From: Pseudomonadota bacterium
GTDB taxonomy: Bacteria; Pseudomonadota; Alphaproteobacteria; Rhizobiales; Rhizobiaceae
DNA length: 64,000 nucleotides
Direction of reading: 5' to 3'
Assembly (NCBI GenBank): GCA_023390055.1
Contig: JAEWDP010000034.1
Span: 1 to 64,000, forward strand
The position numbers and the translations under genes were made by a program. The number at the start of each line of letters is the position of its first letter. The stretch's first letter is position 1. The notes under the pieces were generated by a model, which was not told where the DNA came from, searched no databases, and saw only the letters and a program-made list of their open reading frames with translations. Positions 35,295 to 44,995 of the stretch are shown here, one piece after another.

Positions 35295-36533
35295 CTAGCG
35301 GAACAGCGATAGGATGTTCTGCGAGTCGCTGTTGGCGATGGACAGCGCCTGGATGGCGAGCTGCTGCTGTGTCTGCAGCGCCTTGAGGCGAGTCGATTCT
35401 TCGTTCATATCGGCGTCGACGAGGCGGCCGATACCCTTTTCCATGGCGTCTGATAGCTTGGACGCAAAGTCTTCCTGCAAGCCGACACGCATGGAAATCG
35501 AACCGAGCTGCGCCGCTGCACTGGTGAGTTCGGTCAGTGCGGCGTCGACAGACGTAAGCGCGTGACTGACTGCCTTGTTGAAATCGTTGCCGAAGTCCGT
35601 AGCAAATCCAGTTGCGGTGATATTGAGCGTCTTGATCGAGTAAGCCATAGGCTGATCTGTAGTCGGCGCAGTATTGGCCGTATCGATGTAATAGAGATCG
35701 TCTGCATCAACGGCATTGGCATCGCCATCGGCATTGGAATCATAGAATGCTGCCTGCCCCGCTTCCTTATCAGCGTCAGCAACAACCTTCACCCAGGTGT
35801 CATCATCGAGCTTTGCATACGATCCCGCAACAACTTCGGCAGTCGCGCCCGTAGCAACAGTGCCAACGCCATTAGCGAAGGATACGCCGGCTGTCAGCAG
35901 TTCGTCTACGGTATAGGTTTTAACCGTAAACTCCTGATCCTCGCCGCCGATATTCACTTGAAGTGTTGCACGGGCGGTACCCGGGCCTTGCACTGCCTTG
36001 TCGAGGATGCCGCTAGTGCCATCGTCGCTGATCAGTGCTTTGACTTCGTAGTCAATGGTCTTGACCGAAACACTACCACCTTCGCGCACGAAAGAGCCAA
36101 CGACGGTCTTGGTTGCCCCGTCTACACCCTTGAGCCAGTTCTCACCGGAGAAAGAGGCATTTTCAACGATAGCGCCCAATTGTTGCTGCAACTGCGTGAT
36201 TTCACCCTGGATCTTGGCCTTGTCGGCAGAGGATTCCTGAGCGGTAATAAGCTTATTCTTGATTTCCTTGACGACTTCGATAACCGACTCCATGCCGGCA
36301 TAAGCAGTGTCAACCTTGGCGGCACCGAGACCGAGAGCGTCCTGAACCGCGCTGAGGGCGGAGTTGTCGGAACGCATGGTGGTGGCGATTGACCAATAGG
36401 CAGCATTGTCGGAAGCGGCGCCGACGCGCAGCCCCGAGGAAATCCGGCCTTGGGTGGTTTCCATGTTATTTGAGATCGAACGGAGAGTTTGGAGCGCTGC
36501 CATCGAGGCAGCGTTGGTGAGAATGCTCGACAT
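35295..36533 (-). CDS. flaA: Flagellin FlaA-like (first paralogue)
   Basis: A 412-residue flagellin, closest to fliP and therefore in the flaA position of other rhizobia. Conserved ends: MSSILTNAASMAALQTLRSI, SDNAAYWSIATTMRSDN, and ESTRLKALQTQQQLAIQALS before the final LSLFR. The short central domain has one DDTWVKV module. The ATG at 36533 aligns with the other flagellins. A GTTAAC lies at 36758-36763, inside the upstream gap that reaches the end of fliP. In Rhizobium and Agrobacterium FlaA is the principal filament subunit; that role is assumed here from position. Confidence 0.92.
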   Translation of the reverse strand: MSSILTNAASMAALQTLRSISNNMETTQGRISSGLRVGAASDNAAYWSIATTMRSDNSALSAVQDALGLGAAKVDTAYAGMESVIEVVKEIKNKLITAQESSADKAKIQGEITQLQQQLGAIVENASFSGENWLKGVDGATKTVVGSFVREGGSVSVKTIDYEVKALISDDGTSGILDKAVQGPGTARATLQVNIGGEDQEFTVKTYTVDELLTAGVSFANGVGTVATGATAEVVAGSYAKLDDDTWVKVVADADKEAGQAAFYDSNADGDANAVDADDLYYIDTANTAPTTDQPMAYSIKTLNITATGFATDFGNDFNKAVSHALTSVDAALTELTSAAAQLGSISMRVGLQEDFASKLSDAMEKGIGRLVDADMNEESTRLKALQTQQQLAIQALSIANSDSQNILSLFR

Positions 36534-36766
36534 TTAATTGTCCCTTTAAAACGAGATACTATGGGGGGGACATACCAGCTCGATCGGATGATCTTCCGGT
36601 CACGACAATTCGGCCTCATGCCACTCGGTGCCGCATCTTTGGCTACCAAACCTGTCGTGTGAGGCCAAACTCGCAGCCAATTCTTGCCAAGTTCTTTAAA
36701 TCGGAACTCAGCCCAAAAGGCCTTCAAAACGTAGTGAACGGGGGGTAAGGGAGTGTGGTTAACAAA

Positions 36767-37531
36767 CTATCCAAACGACCGGACAAGGCTCCCAACGAGC
36801 AGGTTCCAGCCGTCGATCAGAACGAAGAACAGGATCTTGAACGGCAGCGAAATCGACGTCGGCGGCAACATCATCATGCCCATCGCCATCGTGATTGCTG
36901 CCACGACCATGTCGATCACCAGAAACGGCAGAATAATCAGAAAACCGATCTCGAAACCTCGGCGGATCTCCGACAGCATGAAAGCCGGGATCAAAACCCT
37001 GTAATCAATCGCTTCCGGGCTACCAACATCCTGACCACGTTCACGAGCAAGATCGACGAAAAGCGCAAGATCCTTGCCGCGTGTATTGACGCTCATGAAG
37101 CTACGGAACGGTTCGGCTATGCGTGCCACCGCTTCCGCCTCCTCGATCTGATTGTCCAGAAGTGGCTGCACACCTTCATTCCAGGCCCGGTCAAATGTCG
37201 GCGTCATGACATAAAATGTCATGAAAAGAGCCATCGAGATTAAAATCAGATTGGAGGGTGCCGTGGCGAGCCCCATTCCTGACCGCAGGATGGAAAACGC
37301 GATGACAAAGCGGGGAAAGCTCGTCACCATGATCAATATGCCCGGAGCCACCGACAAAACGGTCAGCAGTCCGAACGTTCGGATGATCCATGCGGAAACC
37401 GAGCCGTCCACAGGAAGGTTCAAAAGATCCGCCGGTGACTGTTGCGCGAGCGCAATGCCGGGTACCACCACCAGGACAATGGCAAGAGAAATCAGCCGAA
37501 TCATGCGATCACGCGGATACTGGACATTCAT
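36767..37531 (-). CDS. fliP: Flagellar export gate protein FliP
   Basis: A 254-residue protein with an N-terminal signal sequence (LISLAIVLVVVPGIALAQQ) and four membrane helices, forming the export gate with FliQ and FliR. Hallmarks are ILIMVTSFPRFVIAFSILR, MALFMTFYVMTPTF and the C-terminal FKILFFVLIDGWNLLVGSL. An ATG at 37504 is an alternative start. It closes the long flgF-to-fliP operon just before the flagellin genes. Confidence 0.95.
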   Translation of the reverse strand: MNVQYPRDRMIRLISLAIVLVVVPGIALAQQSPADLLNLPVDGSVSAWIIRTFGLLTVLSVAPGILIMVTSFPRFVIAFSILRSGMGLATAPSNLILISMALFMTFYVMTPTFDRAWNEGVQPLLDNQIEEAEAVARIAEPFRSFMSVNTRGKDLALFVDLARERGQDVGSPEAIDYRVLIPAFMLSEIRRGFEIGFLIILPFLVIDMVVAAITMAMGMMMLPPTSISLPFKILFFVLIDGWNLLVGSLVRSFG

Positions 37532-37614
37532 TTTCGATACGCATCGTTAACCATCAAGGTCAAGCACTCCGCCCGACGATCCCCGGTTATCGATGTCTCT
37601 CCTGACGTCGACCG

Positions 37615-38112
37615 CTACTCGATCACCATCGTTCTGAACAGAACTCTCGAAACCTTGCCTTTTGAGCGCAAGGCAACACGCTCCTGGATATCGTCTCGCA
37701 GATACTGGAAACCACGTGGCCCGCCGATCTGCTGCAGCGAAACCGTGCGCAAGTAGGCAAGGATGTCCTGATGGATGTCTTCCGCAAGCGACAGTTCCGG
37801 AACACCATTGAATGCAAGAGCAACTTCCAGGCGGATCCAGTTTTCCGACGGATAGGCGAGGTTTGTCGTTATCGGATCGAGAAGGACGACACCATTTTCT
37901 TCCGTGGCAATTTTCGGGATATCTTCCCCTTCTGCCCCAGACCCACCATCAAGGGATGCCACTTCCGTGCCTTTCTGGACCGGTGGCGCAATGACGCCAC
38001 CCAAAACCCAGCCTCCGCCGGCGCCTAGGACCGTCAGTCCGGCAATCCCGGCAATCAGGATTTTCCTGGACTTCTTCTTGGCCGTTTCATCCACGTCTTG
38101 CGTCTCATCCAT
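37615..38112 (-). CDS. fliL: Flagellar basal body-associated protein FliL
   Basis: A 165-residue single-pass membrane protein: a charged cytoplasmic start (KKKSRKI), a helix ILIAGIAGLTVLGAGGGWVL and a periplasmic domain with LDPITTNLAYPSENWIRLEV and ILAYLRTVSLQQIGGPRGFQ. FliL rings surround the stator and support torque. The ATG at 38112 is chosen over a TTG two codons earlier. Confidence 0.92.
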   Translation of the reverse strand: MDETQDVDETAKKKSRKILIAGIAGLTVLGAGGGWVLGGVIAPPVQKGTEVASLDGGSGAEGEDIPKIATEENGVVLLDPITTNLAYPSENWIRLEVALAFNGVPELSLAEDIHQDILAYLRTVSLQQIGGPRGFQYLRDDIQERVALRSKGKVSRVLFRTMVIE

Positions 38113-38140
38113 TGTCAAAATCCCGTGCGCAAGAACTTGC

Positions 38141-38857
38141 CTAGAAGGGTGAGAAAAGATCCACGACCTGCTGGCCGATCGGCGGCTGCTGTACCTCGGT
38201 CAGGCGGCCACGGCCACCATAGGAAATCCGGGCCTCGGCAATGCGCTCGTAGGAAATCGTGTTGTAGGCATCAACATCTTGCGGGCGCACGATACCGGCA
38301 ACATTGAGAATACGGATCTCATGATTAACCCGGACTTCCTGTGAGCCGCTGATCAACAGATTGCCGTTTTCCAGGATCCCCGTAACAACCGCCGCAACGA
38401 GCAATTTCAGCTTTTCGGAACGTTCCGTCGACCCCTTGCCCTGGCTGTCCGTGTTGGAATCGGTCCCCAGTTCAGCCGACATGGCGTCCGGGCTCCAGCC
38501 AAACAGGTTGTTGATACCCGTTTGCCATTTGAGACCGGTTGCGTTCGTGCGGCTACGCTCCGTTTCATTTTCGAACTCGGCCCTGTCGTTGATCCGGATA
38601 TCGACCGTCAGGATATCGCCGACATTCAACGCGCGCGCATCCTTGAACAGAGCGCCTTGCGCGTCGCTCCACAACGAGTAGCCATTGGAGAGCTGACGCG
38701 GTTGCTTCGGATAAGACGACATCTGGGGCGTTTGCGCATATTGGAGGCCACTGCCGATCGGGCTCATCGACGGAGCATTGCCGATCTCCCTGATCGTCTG
38801 GCTTTGGCAACCAGCCAGCAAGAGGACTGCCAGGACGGCGGGAATGCGCTTCATCAT
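38141..38857 (-). CDS. flgH: L-ring protein FlgH
   Basis: A 238-residue outer-membrane lipoprotein. The signal sequence ends in the lipobox LAGC with acylated Cys17. The FlgH body includes SLWSDAQGALFKDARALNVG, DILTVDIRINDRAEFENETE, and LLVAAVVTGILENGNLLISG. Together with FlgI it forms the LP-ring bushing. The start overlaps the stop of motE. Confidence 0.95.
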   Translation of the reverse strand: MMKRIPAVLAVLLLAGCQSQTIREIGNAPSMSPIGSGLQYAQTPQMSSYPKQPRQLSNGYSLWSDAQGALFKDARALNVGDILTVDIRINDRAEFENETERSRTNATGLKWQTGINNLFGWSPDAMSAELGTDSNTDSQGKGSTERSEKLKLLVAAVVTGILENGNLLISGSQEVRVNHEIRILNVAGIVRPQDVDAYNTISYERIAEARISYGGRGRLTEVQQPPIGQQVVDLFSPF

Positions 38858-39396
38858 GAGGGTTCTTTCGAAGTATTGGGATCGGAAGCACTCGAGATGA
38901 TCGTTGCGATCATCCCGGCCTTCTGTGGGTCCATCTCGCTCAAGACAGAACCCGACTGGCGGGCAGGCATTTTCATGATGATGGCTGCAGCCACCTCCAT
39001 GTCCATTTCTTCCAATTGGGGAGCCGCCGCATCCGCCTTCATCGTCTTGAATATGTCGACCAGGCCTGCTTCAGCACGCACGAGAAATTCGTTTCTGCGC
39101 GCCAGCCAATCCTGGTATTCGGCCTTCCGGGTTTCGAGGATCGCAATCCTCTCTTCCACGTCGGCATGCAGCTTTTCCAGCTCTTGCTTTTGCAAAAGAT
39201 ATCGCTGGTCACGCGCCGCATCGGCAATATTGGTGCAGAACTGCCTGATCTCGTCATCCGAAGACGTTACCGAAACCGAAGCAGGCTGCTGAGCACTCAC
39301 CTGCGGTACCGCGACAAGAACCGCCCCGAACAGAAGTGCCCGTTGAAAAGCTGCCCTCGACACGGAGATCGTAAACAATGTCCCTGATTTCGTCAT
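38854..39396 (-). CDS. motE: MotE, periplasmic chaperone for MotC
   Basis: A 180-residue exported protein with signal peptide (cleavage near VSAQQ) and a central coiled coil (YLLQKQELEKLHADVEERIA), then a MgtE-N-like tail: MDMEVAAAIIMKMPARQSGS, VLSEMDPQKAGMIATIISS. MotE stabilises MotC in S. meliloti. It overlaps flgI and flgH by four bases each. Confidence 0.9.
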   Translation of the reverse strand: MTKSGTLFTISVSRAAFQRALLFGAVLVAVPQVSAQQPASVSVTSSDDEIRQFCTNIADAARDQRYLLQKQELEKLHADVEERIAILETRKAEYQDWLARRNEFLVRAEAGLVDIFKTMKADAAAPQLEEMDMEVAAAIIMKMPARQSGSVLSEMDPQKAGMIATIISSASDPNTSKEPS

Positions 39397-40517
39397 TGCA
39401 ACACAAGCTCCGCTTGAAGGGCGCCAGCAGACTTGATGCCCTGCAGGATTGCGATGATACCGTCCGGCTTCACGCCGATATTGTTCAGCCCGGCAACCAG
39501 CGTCTTGAGATCCGGCCCATCAAGCAGGGCCACCGGACCACCATCCTTCATGGCCATGATGTCCGTCTGCGGCTGAACGGCTGTCACACCACGCGAAAAA
39601 GGCTCTGGCTGAATAACCTGAGGCGTTTCCGTCACTTGGACGGTAAGCGTTCCGTAGCTTACAGCGACACGAGAGACCTTCACATCCGCTCCGATCACGA
39701 TAGTCCCGGTCCGCTCATTGATGACAACCTTGGCTGGCGTATCCGTCTCGATCACAAGATTTTCCACCTCGGCCATTAAACGCGTCAGGTCCGCCTTCTT
39801 GGGTTTCTGGATCACGACCGTCTGGGAATCACGTGCTTCGGCAATCGGGCCACCGTAGCGACGCGACGCAAACATGTTGACGGCGTCCGCCAGGTGAACG
39901 GATGTCGAAAAATCCGGGTTGCGCAATTGCAGCACCAGATTGACCGAATCCTTGAATTTCGAGGGCAGCTCGCGCTCGATGATTGCGCCGTTCGGAACAC
40001 GTCCCGACGTCGTGATCCCTTCGGTCAGGGTGGCCGCTTCTCCTTGCGCCGAAAAGCCGGAAACGATGACAGCCCCCTGGGCGACAGCGTAAATCTCGCC
40101 ATCAGCACCTGAAAGCGATGTCATGATAAGGGTTCCGCCGCGCAGTGAGGTGGCATCGCCAAGAGAACTCACATTGACATCGATGCGGCTTCCGGGGCTT
40201 GCAAACGGCGGCAGGTTTGCCGTTACCATCACAGCTGCGGTATTCTTGGCGTTCGACTGGCTGCCTTGCGTCGAGATCCCGAGGTTTTGAAGCATTGCGC
40301 GCATCGACTGTTCGGTAAAGGGCGAACTGCGCAAACTGTCGCCCGATCCCTGCAGGCCGACCACAAGACCATAACCGATCAGCTGGTTGTCGCGCCCGGC
40401 CTGAAGCGACGCGATATCCTTGACACGGGCGGCATCCGCCATCGCAGGCAGTGTCGCGCCCACAATAAGCGCGATCGTCGCAACACACAGGACTGCAATC
40501 GAACACATGTTTCTCAT
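39393..40517 (-). CDS. flgI: P-ring protein FlgI
   Basis: A 374-residue periplasmic protein with a signal peptide (cleavage near AMADA). The mature start ARVKDIASLQAGRDNQLIGY GLVVGLQGSGDS-type sequence and the C-terminal VALLDGPDLKTLVAGLNNIG are FlgI signatures. It builds the P-ring in the peptidoglycan layer. Four-base overlaps with flgA and motE indicate one tight operon. Confidence 0.95.
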   Translation of the reverse strand: MRNMCSIAVLCVATIALIVGATLPAMADAARVKDIASLQAGRDNQLIGYGLVVGLQGSGDSLRSSPFTEQSMRAMLQNLGISTQGSQSNAKNTAAVMVTANLPPFASPGSRIDVNVSSLGDATSLRGGTLIMTSLSGADGEIYAVAQGAVIVSGFSAQGEAATLTEGITTSGRVPNGAIIERELPSKFKDSVNLVLQLRNPDFSTSVHLADAVNMFASRRYGGPIAEARDSQTVVIQKPKKADLTRLMAEVENLVIETDTPAKVVINERTGTIVIGADVKVSRVAVSYGTLTVQVTETPQVIQPEPFSRGVTAVQPQTDIMAMKDGGPVALLDGPDLKTLVAGLNNIGVKPDGIIAILQGIKSAGALQAELVLQ

Positions 40518-40996
40518 TGCGTCATCACCTGGACCGTACCATCAGCCATGACCGTGCCACTGACGATGATGCCGCTATCGGTATTGCGAACGCGGATGAC
40601 ATCTCCGATGGAAGCATCTTTCAAGGGCGTGCCCGCGGCAGAAATCGTCATGTTGTTGATATTGAATGTGATGCGAACGGCGCTTCCACGCTTGATGGCA
40701 TAGGGCGCGCGCAAGGCTGACACCAGAATAGTGCGTCCCGGCAGGAGGGTGCGGGTACTGACCATTCCCGTCACCTCGCCAACGGTTCTTGCATAATTGC
40801 CGGTGAGGTTGGGGTTGGTGACCTCGACCTGCTTGACGGCGCCGCCCGAGATTTCCTCGCCGGGATAGATGATCTGCGTCGGGACGACCGCAGTGCCCAT
40901 GCCAGCCATGGCTGGCATGCCAAGTGCGCAACTTAAGGCAAGGCCAAGCGGCAGAAATCTTGCCCGTCCAATCTTCTTTATCCGGCGAAACATCAT
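40514..40996 (-). CDS. flgA: P-ring assembly chaperone FlgA
   Basis: A 160-residue exported protein with signal peptide ending near AMAGM. It is shorter than enteric FlgA (about 220), keeping the SAF-type C-terminal domain: TRTLLPGRTILVSALRAPYA, IKRGSAVRITF, DASIGDVIRVRNTDSGIIVS. This short form is common in alphaproteobacteria. It lies between flgG and flgI as expected. Confidence 0.92.
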   Translation of the reverse strand: MMFRRIKKIGRARFLPLGLALSCALGMPAMAGMGTAVVPTQIIYPGEEISGGAVKQVEVTNPNLTGNYARTVGEVTGMVSTRTLLPGRTILVSALRAPYAIKRGSAVRITFNINNMTISAAGTPLKDASIGDVIRVRNTDSGIIVSGTVMADGTVQVMTQ

Positions 40997-41013
40997 GTCT
41001 GCCCGTCTCCTGC

Positions 41014-41802
41014 CTATTTCAGGTTCTTGCTGACGATGGAGGCCATCTCATCGGCGGTGGTAATGACCTTGGAATTCATCTCGTAGGCGCGCTGCGCCGA
41101 GATAAGGTCCGTGATTTCCTTGACCGCATCGACGTTCGATGCTTCGAGATAGCCCTGCTTCAAGTAGCCAAAGCCCGGATCATCGGGAACTGCAACGATT
41201 GCATCACCGGACGCCGCCGTCTCGGCGAAGAGGTTGTCGCCCAATGGCTGGAGCCCGGCCTCGTTGACGAAATTTGCAATCGTCAACTGCCCGATTTCCT
41301 GGAAATCTGTTTCACTGCCAAGGCGGACCATGACCTGGCCCGAGCGGGTAATCACGGTCTCGCTGACATCCGGCGGGAAAACAATGCCCGGCACGACCGT
41401 ATAGCCGTCGATCGTCACCAACTGGCCGTCCGCATTGGTATTGAATGCGCCTGCGCGCGTATAAAGCGTATTGCCGTCCGTCGTCTCGATCTGGAACCAG
41501 CCGCGGCCGACCAGCGCCACATCCAGGCTGTTTTCCGTGTTTGTCAGCTGACCTTGCGTATGGATATTGCGCACTGCAGCCGTCTGGACACCAAGGCCGA
41601 TATTGGCGCCTTCCGGAACAATCGCCTGGTTTGCCCGGTTCGGCACACCCTGTGCGCGCTGCGTTTGATAGAGGAGATCGGAAAATTCGGCGCGGGCGCG
41701 CTTGTATCCGGTCGTGTTGATATTGGCGATATTGTTGGCGATGACCTCAAGATTGGTCTGCTGGGCATCCATGCCCGTCGCGGCGACAGCAAGTGCTCTC
41801 AT
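41014..41802 (-). CDS. flgG: Distal rod protein FlgG
   Basis: A 262-residue rod protein. [20 protein letters not shown] with [19 protein letters not shown] is the rod/hook family signature and the C-terminus [34 protein letters not shown] is typical of FlgG. The length matches the family. It follows fliE by 18 bases. Confidence 0.95.
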   Translation of the reverse strand: MRALAVAATGMDAQQTNLEVIANNIANINTTGYKRARAEFSDLLYQTQRAQGVPNRANQAIVPEGANIGLGVQTAAVRNIHTQGQLTNTENSLDVALVGRGWFQIETTDGNTLYTRAGAFNTNADGQLVTIDGYTVVPGIVFPPDVSETVITRSGQVMVRLGSETDFQEIGQLTIANFVNEAGLQPLGDNLFAETAASGDAIVAVPDDPGFGYLKQGYLEASNVDAVKEITDLISAQRAYEMNSKVITTADEMASIVSKNLK

Positions 41803-41820
41803 GTCCTGACCTCCGGTCCG

Positions 41821-42150
41821 TTAAATCGGCATCTTGGTGATTTCGAGATAGGCATTCACGATCTTGTCGCGCAGCGCGATCGCCGTATTCAATGATTGCT
41901 GGGCTTCGAGCACCGCGTCCACCACTTCACGCGTGCTGGCCGTTCCCTGGATGCCTTCGAAGGATTTCGATTCAGCCGTCTTGAGGTTGTTCATGGCATC
42001 CGTTGCCATGCTTCCGAGGACCGATGCAAAATTTGCACCCGTGTTCTCGCCGGTTGCAAGCGCGCTCTCGCTCATCGAGGAGGTGCCGATGCTACTGGCC
42101 AGGCCCCTGGTCGTCGACAGGGCGCTTACATTGGTAATGTTTTCAATCAT
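41821..42150 (-). CDS. fliE: MS-ring/rod junction protein FliE
   Basis: A 109-residue protein with the FliE C-terminal pattern: [39 protein letters not shown]. FliE joins the MS ring to the rod and is the first exported subunit. The start overlaps the flgC stop by four bases. Confidence 0.93.
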   Translation of the reverse strand: MIENITNVSALSTTRGLASSIGTSSMSESALATGENTGANFASVLGSMATDAMNNLKTAESKSFEGIQGTASTREVVDAVLEAQQSLNTAIALRDKIVNAYLEITKMPI

Positions 42151-42566
42151 TGTCCGCTCTTCAGGAGTTCGATGGTCGAGGCGACCAGTTCGCGTGTCTG
42201 TTTGATCGTCTGCAGGTTGGCGTCATAGCTGCGGTTTGCCTCGCGCATGTCGGCCATCTCTATGAGAAGGTTGACGTTTGGAAGCTTGACCATGCCGCGC
42301 GCATCGGCTGCCGGATGGTTGGGATCGTATTCTTCGACAAATTCGGAGGCGTCGGTGCCAAGCTTCTTGACCTCGACCAGTTCGACACCGTTCAACCGAT
42401 CCATCTCCGAACCGAAGGTAATGGTCTTGCGTCGATAGGGATCAGCACCCGGGGTGTCGCCCGTCGAGCGCGCGTTTGCGATATTTTCAGAAACGATGCG
42501 CAGACGTGTTGCCTGGGCCTCGAGCCCCGATCCTGCAATCTTCGATGCGGCTGAAAGCGGATCCAT
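42147..42566 (-). CDS. flgC: Proximal rod protein FlgC
   Basis: A 139-residue rod protein with [39 protein letters not shown] at the start and [20 protein letters not shown] near the end. It follows flgB by four bases. Confidence 0.95.
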   Translation of the reverse strand: MDPLSAASKIAGSGLEAQATRLRIVSENIANARSTGDTPGADPYRRKTITFGSEMDRLNGVELVEVKKLGTDASEFVEEYDPNHPAADARGMVKLPNVNLLIEMADMREANRSYDANLQTIKQTRELVASTIELLKSGQ

Positions 42567-42570
42567 TCTC

Positions 42571-42969
42571 TTACCTTCTCACAGTCATCAACATCATGCC
42601 GTGAAACGATTTCACCAGATTGGTGCCAAGCTCGTACTGACGCTTGATTTCGCCCGTCTTGGTAAGCTCCTCGGCAAGTGCGACCGAATTGCCACTTTCC
42701 TGGATGCCGATCTCGTTGTTCAATTCGTTCTCAAGGACAGAAATGTCCTGGCTAAACTGGCTTTCAGCCAGATGGCCAGGATGGGTGCGCACCATATGCA
42801 CATGGGTCTCGTCCAAAACCGCATTGAATGGCGTGATGTCCTTTGCGCGATATGCGGGCGTGTTCGCATTCGCGATATTGGTCGCCACAACTTCCTGGCG
42901 GACCGAAAGCCATTCAGCCTGTCTTGAAGCGAGCGCGAACAGTTGGATCGGTTGCATGGTCTTCTCCAT
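42571..42969 (-). CDS. flgB: Proximal rod protein FlgB
   Basis: A 132-residue rod protein. [20 protein letters not shown] followed by [16 protein letters not shown] carries the ANxxTPxY signature, and [20 protein letters not shown] is the usual C-terminal helix. ATG 42957 is an alternative start four codons in. It lies 39 bases after the unnamed membrane-protein gene. Confidence 0.94.
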   Translation of the reverse strand: MEKTMQPIQLFALASRQAEWLSVRQEVVATNIANANTPAYRAKDITPFNAVLDETHVHMVRTHPGHLAESQFSQDISVLENELNNEIGIQESGNSVALAEELTKTGEIKRQYELGTNLVKSFHGMMLMTVRR

Positions 42970-43008
42970 CGTTACTTGAGAGACTATGCGGGTAATCTTG
43001 CGTGGGAC

Positions 43009-43578
43009 TTACGGGCGCGGCGCGCCCTGATCCCCATAGACCTGACCTGTCGAACTCACGATGACCCACTGGCCGTCACGCTTTTCGATCGTCGCAAGCT
43101 TGCTGTCATCCGGCAGGATCGAGCCGATCTTGACCATATACATGCCCGAACCATCTTCGATGAGGGCGCGGCCGTTGGCAACGTGCAGGAGCCGGAAAAT
43201 GTCGTTGCCCGGAAATGGCTGACTTTCGGCAGGCGGTCCCGGACGCTCGGTGCCCAAAGAAGAGACCGTGGCTGTCGTCATGCTGTCCGTTGCCGCGGCA
43301 GGTGACGGCAAGCTGTCGTCTTTTGAGTTGTCGATCATGGCAAGTGGCGAAACACTCATCACATCACGCGGGTGGCCAGCAGGCAAATCGCGCGTGTGAT
43401 CGAAGCTTTCGACACGGATCCCGAATTTTTCCTCATTGAAGAAGACGTACCAGGGAAAAGCTGCCGACGCGGTCGCCAATACGATACCAAATGCCGCAAG
43501 CATCCGGTCTGTCTTCGAAAATTCCGGTCTCCCGGGTTCGTTGGACCCCGTGCTGGACGCTTCGTCTGCCTCGTTCAT
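43009..43578 (-). CDS. Conserved membrane-anchored protein of the flagellar operon, function unknown
   Basis: A 189-residue protein with one membrane helix (MLAAFGIVLATASAAFPWYV, about 26-45), a Pro/Ser/Asp-rich linker and a C-terminal beta domain (FRLLHVANGRALIEDGSGMY, KIGSILPDDSKLATIEKRDG). A gene of this kind between fliI and flgB is a regular feature of rhizobial flagellar clusters but has no assigned function that I can name. It follows fliI by three bases. Confidence 0.75.
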   Translation of the reverse strand: MNEADEASSTGSNEPGRPEFSKTDRMLAAFGIVLATASAAFPWYVFFNEEKFGIRVESFDHTRDLPAGHPRDVMSVSPLAMIDNSKDDSLPSPAAATDSMTTATVSSLGTERPGPPAESQPFPGNDIFRLLHVANGRALIEDGSGMYMVKIGSILPDDSKLATIEKRDGQWVIVSSTGQVYGDQGAPRP

Positions 43579-43581
43579 GCG

Positions 43582-44982
43582 TCACCTCTGCCTGTTGACT
43601 TGAGCTGCAGGTACCTGGCCCGCAGCATTTCGCAGTGCTAGCGCCAGGTCCGAATACGCATCAGCCGACGGTTCTTCCCCAGGCGACTGTTTCAGCACCT
43701 CGTAGATGATGGGAACCTGTTTGATCGCCATATCGAGATCCGGATCACTGCCTGCCCTGTATCCGCCGATGAGCCGCAGGTCGCGGGTCTCTTCATAGCG
43801 GTGAATGAGCGATTTCAGCCGCGATACAAGTTTTTCCTGATCAGGCGTCCACGCCTTGCGTGCCAACCGCGAAATCGATGCGAGCGGGTTGATCGGCGGG
43901 TATCGCCCCTCTTCCGCCAGGCTTCGATCGAGCACGAGGTGACCATCAAGAATACCACGTGTCGAATCAGCAATCGGATCATTGTGATTGTCACCATCCA
44001 CCAGGATCGAAATGATTGCGGTGACACTGCCTGCACCTTCGGCACCGGGACCTGCACGCTCCAGAAGACGCGGGAGTTCCGTGAAGACGGATGCCGGATA
44101 GCCACGGGCGACCGGCGGTTCGCCGGATGCAACAGCCACCTCCCGGATCGCATGAGCAAACCGGGTCACGCTGTCGACGATGAACAGGACATTGTCGCCC
44201 TGATCGCGGAAATGCTCGGCGATCGTGACGGCGACAAGAGGCGCCATCTTGCGCAACATCGGGCTTTCGTCGCTCGTTGCCACGACGGCGATCGATTTTT
44301 GCATGTGCTCACCAAGCGTATCCTCGATGAATTCGCGCACCTCGCGGCCGCGTTCGCCAACCAGTGCAATCACGACCTTGTCGAACGCATCGGCACGCGC
44401 CAGCATCGACAGGAGCGTCGATTTTCCGACCCCGGAGCCGGCAAAGACGCCAAGGCGCTGGCCAAGGCAAAGTGGCGAGAACAGATCAACGGCGCGGACA
44501 CCGGTCTTAAAACCGGTTTCCACACGGCTGCGCGTCATCGACGGCAAGGCGGTATTGGAGATCGAACGTCTGAGCGAACCGCTTTTGAGCGGGCCTCGCC
44601 CATCAATCGGGTCGCCAAGCGAATTGAGTGTCCGTCCGCACCAGCTGTCATCAGGTGCTACCCGAAACGCTCCCTTCCGGATGACGACATCGCCAATGCC
44701 GATGGGTTCACCAGGCTCGATCGGGCAGACATAGACAAGATCAGGCTCCACGCGCACGACTTCACCAAGATGGATGCCGGTTGCGCTGCGGTGAGCGACG
44801 AATTCCCCCAGCCGGACATGGCGCGACAAGCCAGCGACCGTATAGTGACCAGCCGCAATCGTGCGGACATGTCCGCCATGAGCGACAGAATAGTGGGGAT
44901 CAGCATACCGGGTGGTTATTTCTGCAAGCTTTGAAAGCTTGCTACCAGCCACTTTCTGCAGGATTGCCGCCTGATCAAACAT
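43582..44982 (-). CDS. fliI: Flagellum-specific ATPase FliI
   Basis: A 466-residue F1-beta-like ATPase of the export apparatus. Walker A is GSGVGKST at 182-189; VIALVGERGREVREFIEDTL and the Walker B region VLFIVDSVTRFAHAIREVAV follow, with GYPASVFTELPRLLERAG later. It unfolds substrates and releases chaperones at the export gate. It lies 13 bases after flgF. Confidence 0.96.
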   Translation of the reverse strand: MFDQAAILQKVAGSKLSKLAEITTRYADPHYSVAHGGHVRTIAAGHYTVAGLSRHVRLGEFVAHRSATGIHLGEVVRVEPDLVYVCPIEPGEPIGIGDVVIRKGAFRVAPDDSWCGRTLNSLGDPIDGRGPLKSGSLRRSISNTALPSMTRSRVETGFKTGVRAVDLFSPLCLGQRLGVFAGSGVGKSTLLSMLARADAFDKVVIALVGERGREVREFIEDTLGEHMQKSIAVVATSDESPMLRKMAPLVAVTIAEHFRDQGDNVLFIVDSVTRFAHAIREVAVASGEPPVARGYPASVFTELPRLLERAGPGAEGAGSVTAIISILVDGDNHNDPIADSTRGILDGHLVLDRSLAEEGRYPPINPLASISRLARKAWTPDQEKLVSRLKSLIHRYEETRDLRLIGGYRAGSDPDLDMAIKQVPIIYEVLKQSPGEEPSADAYSDLALALRNAAGQVPAAQVNRQR

Positions 44983-44995
44983 TCAAGTTCAGCCC

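Noticed and set aside
40924..41895. 323-codon open frame on the plus strand
   Set aside because: Antisense to flgA and flgG, which are certain; no motifs in the translated product.
43801..44934. 377-codon open frame on the plus strand
   Set aside because: Antisense to fliI, whose Walker motifs are unambiguous.
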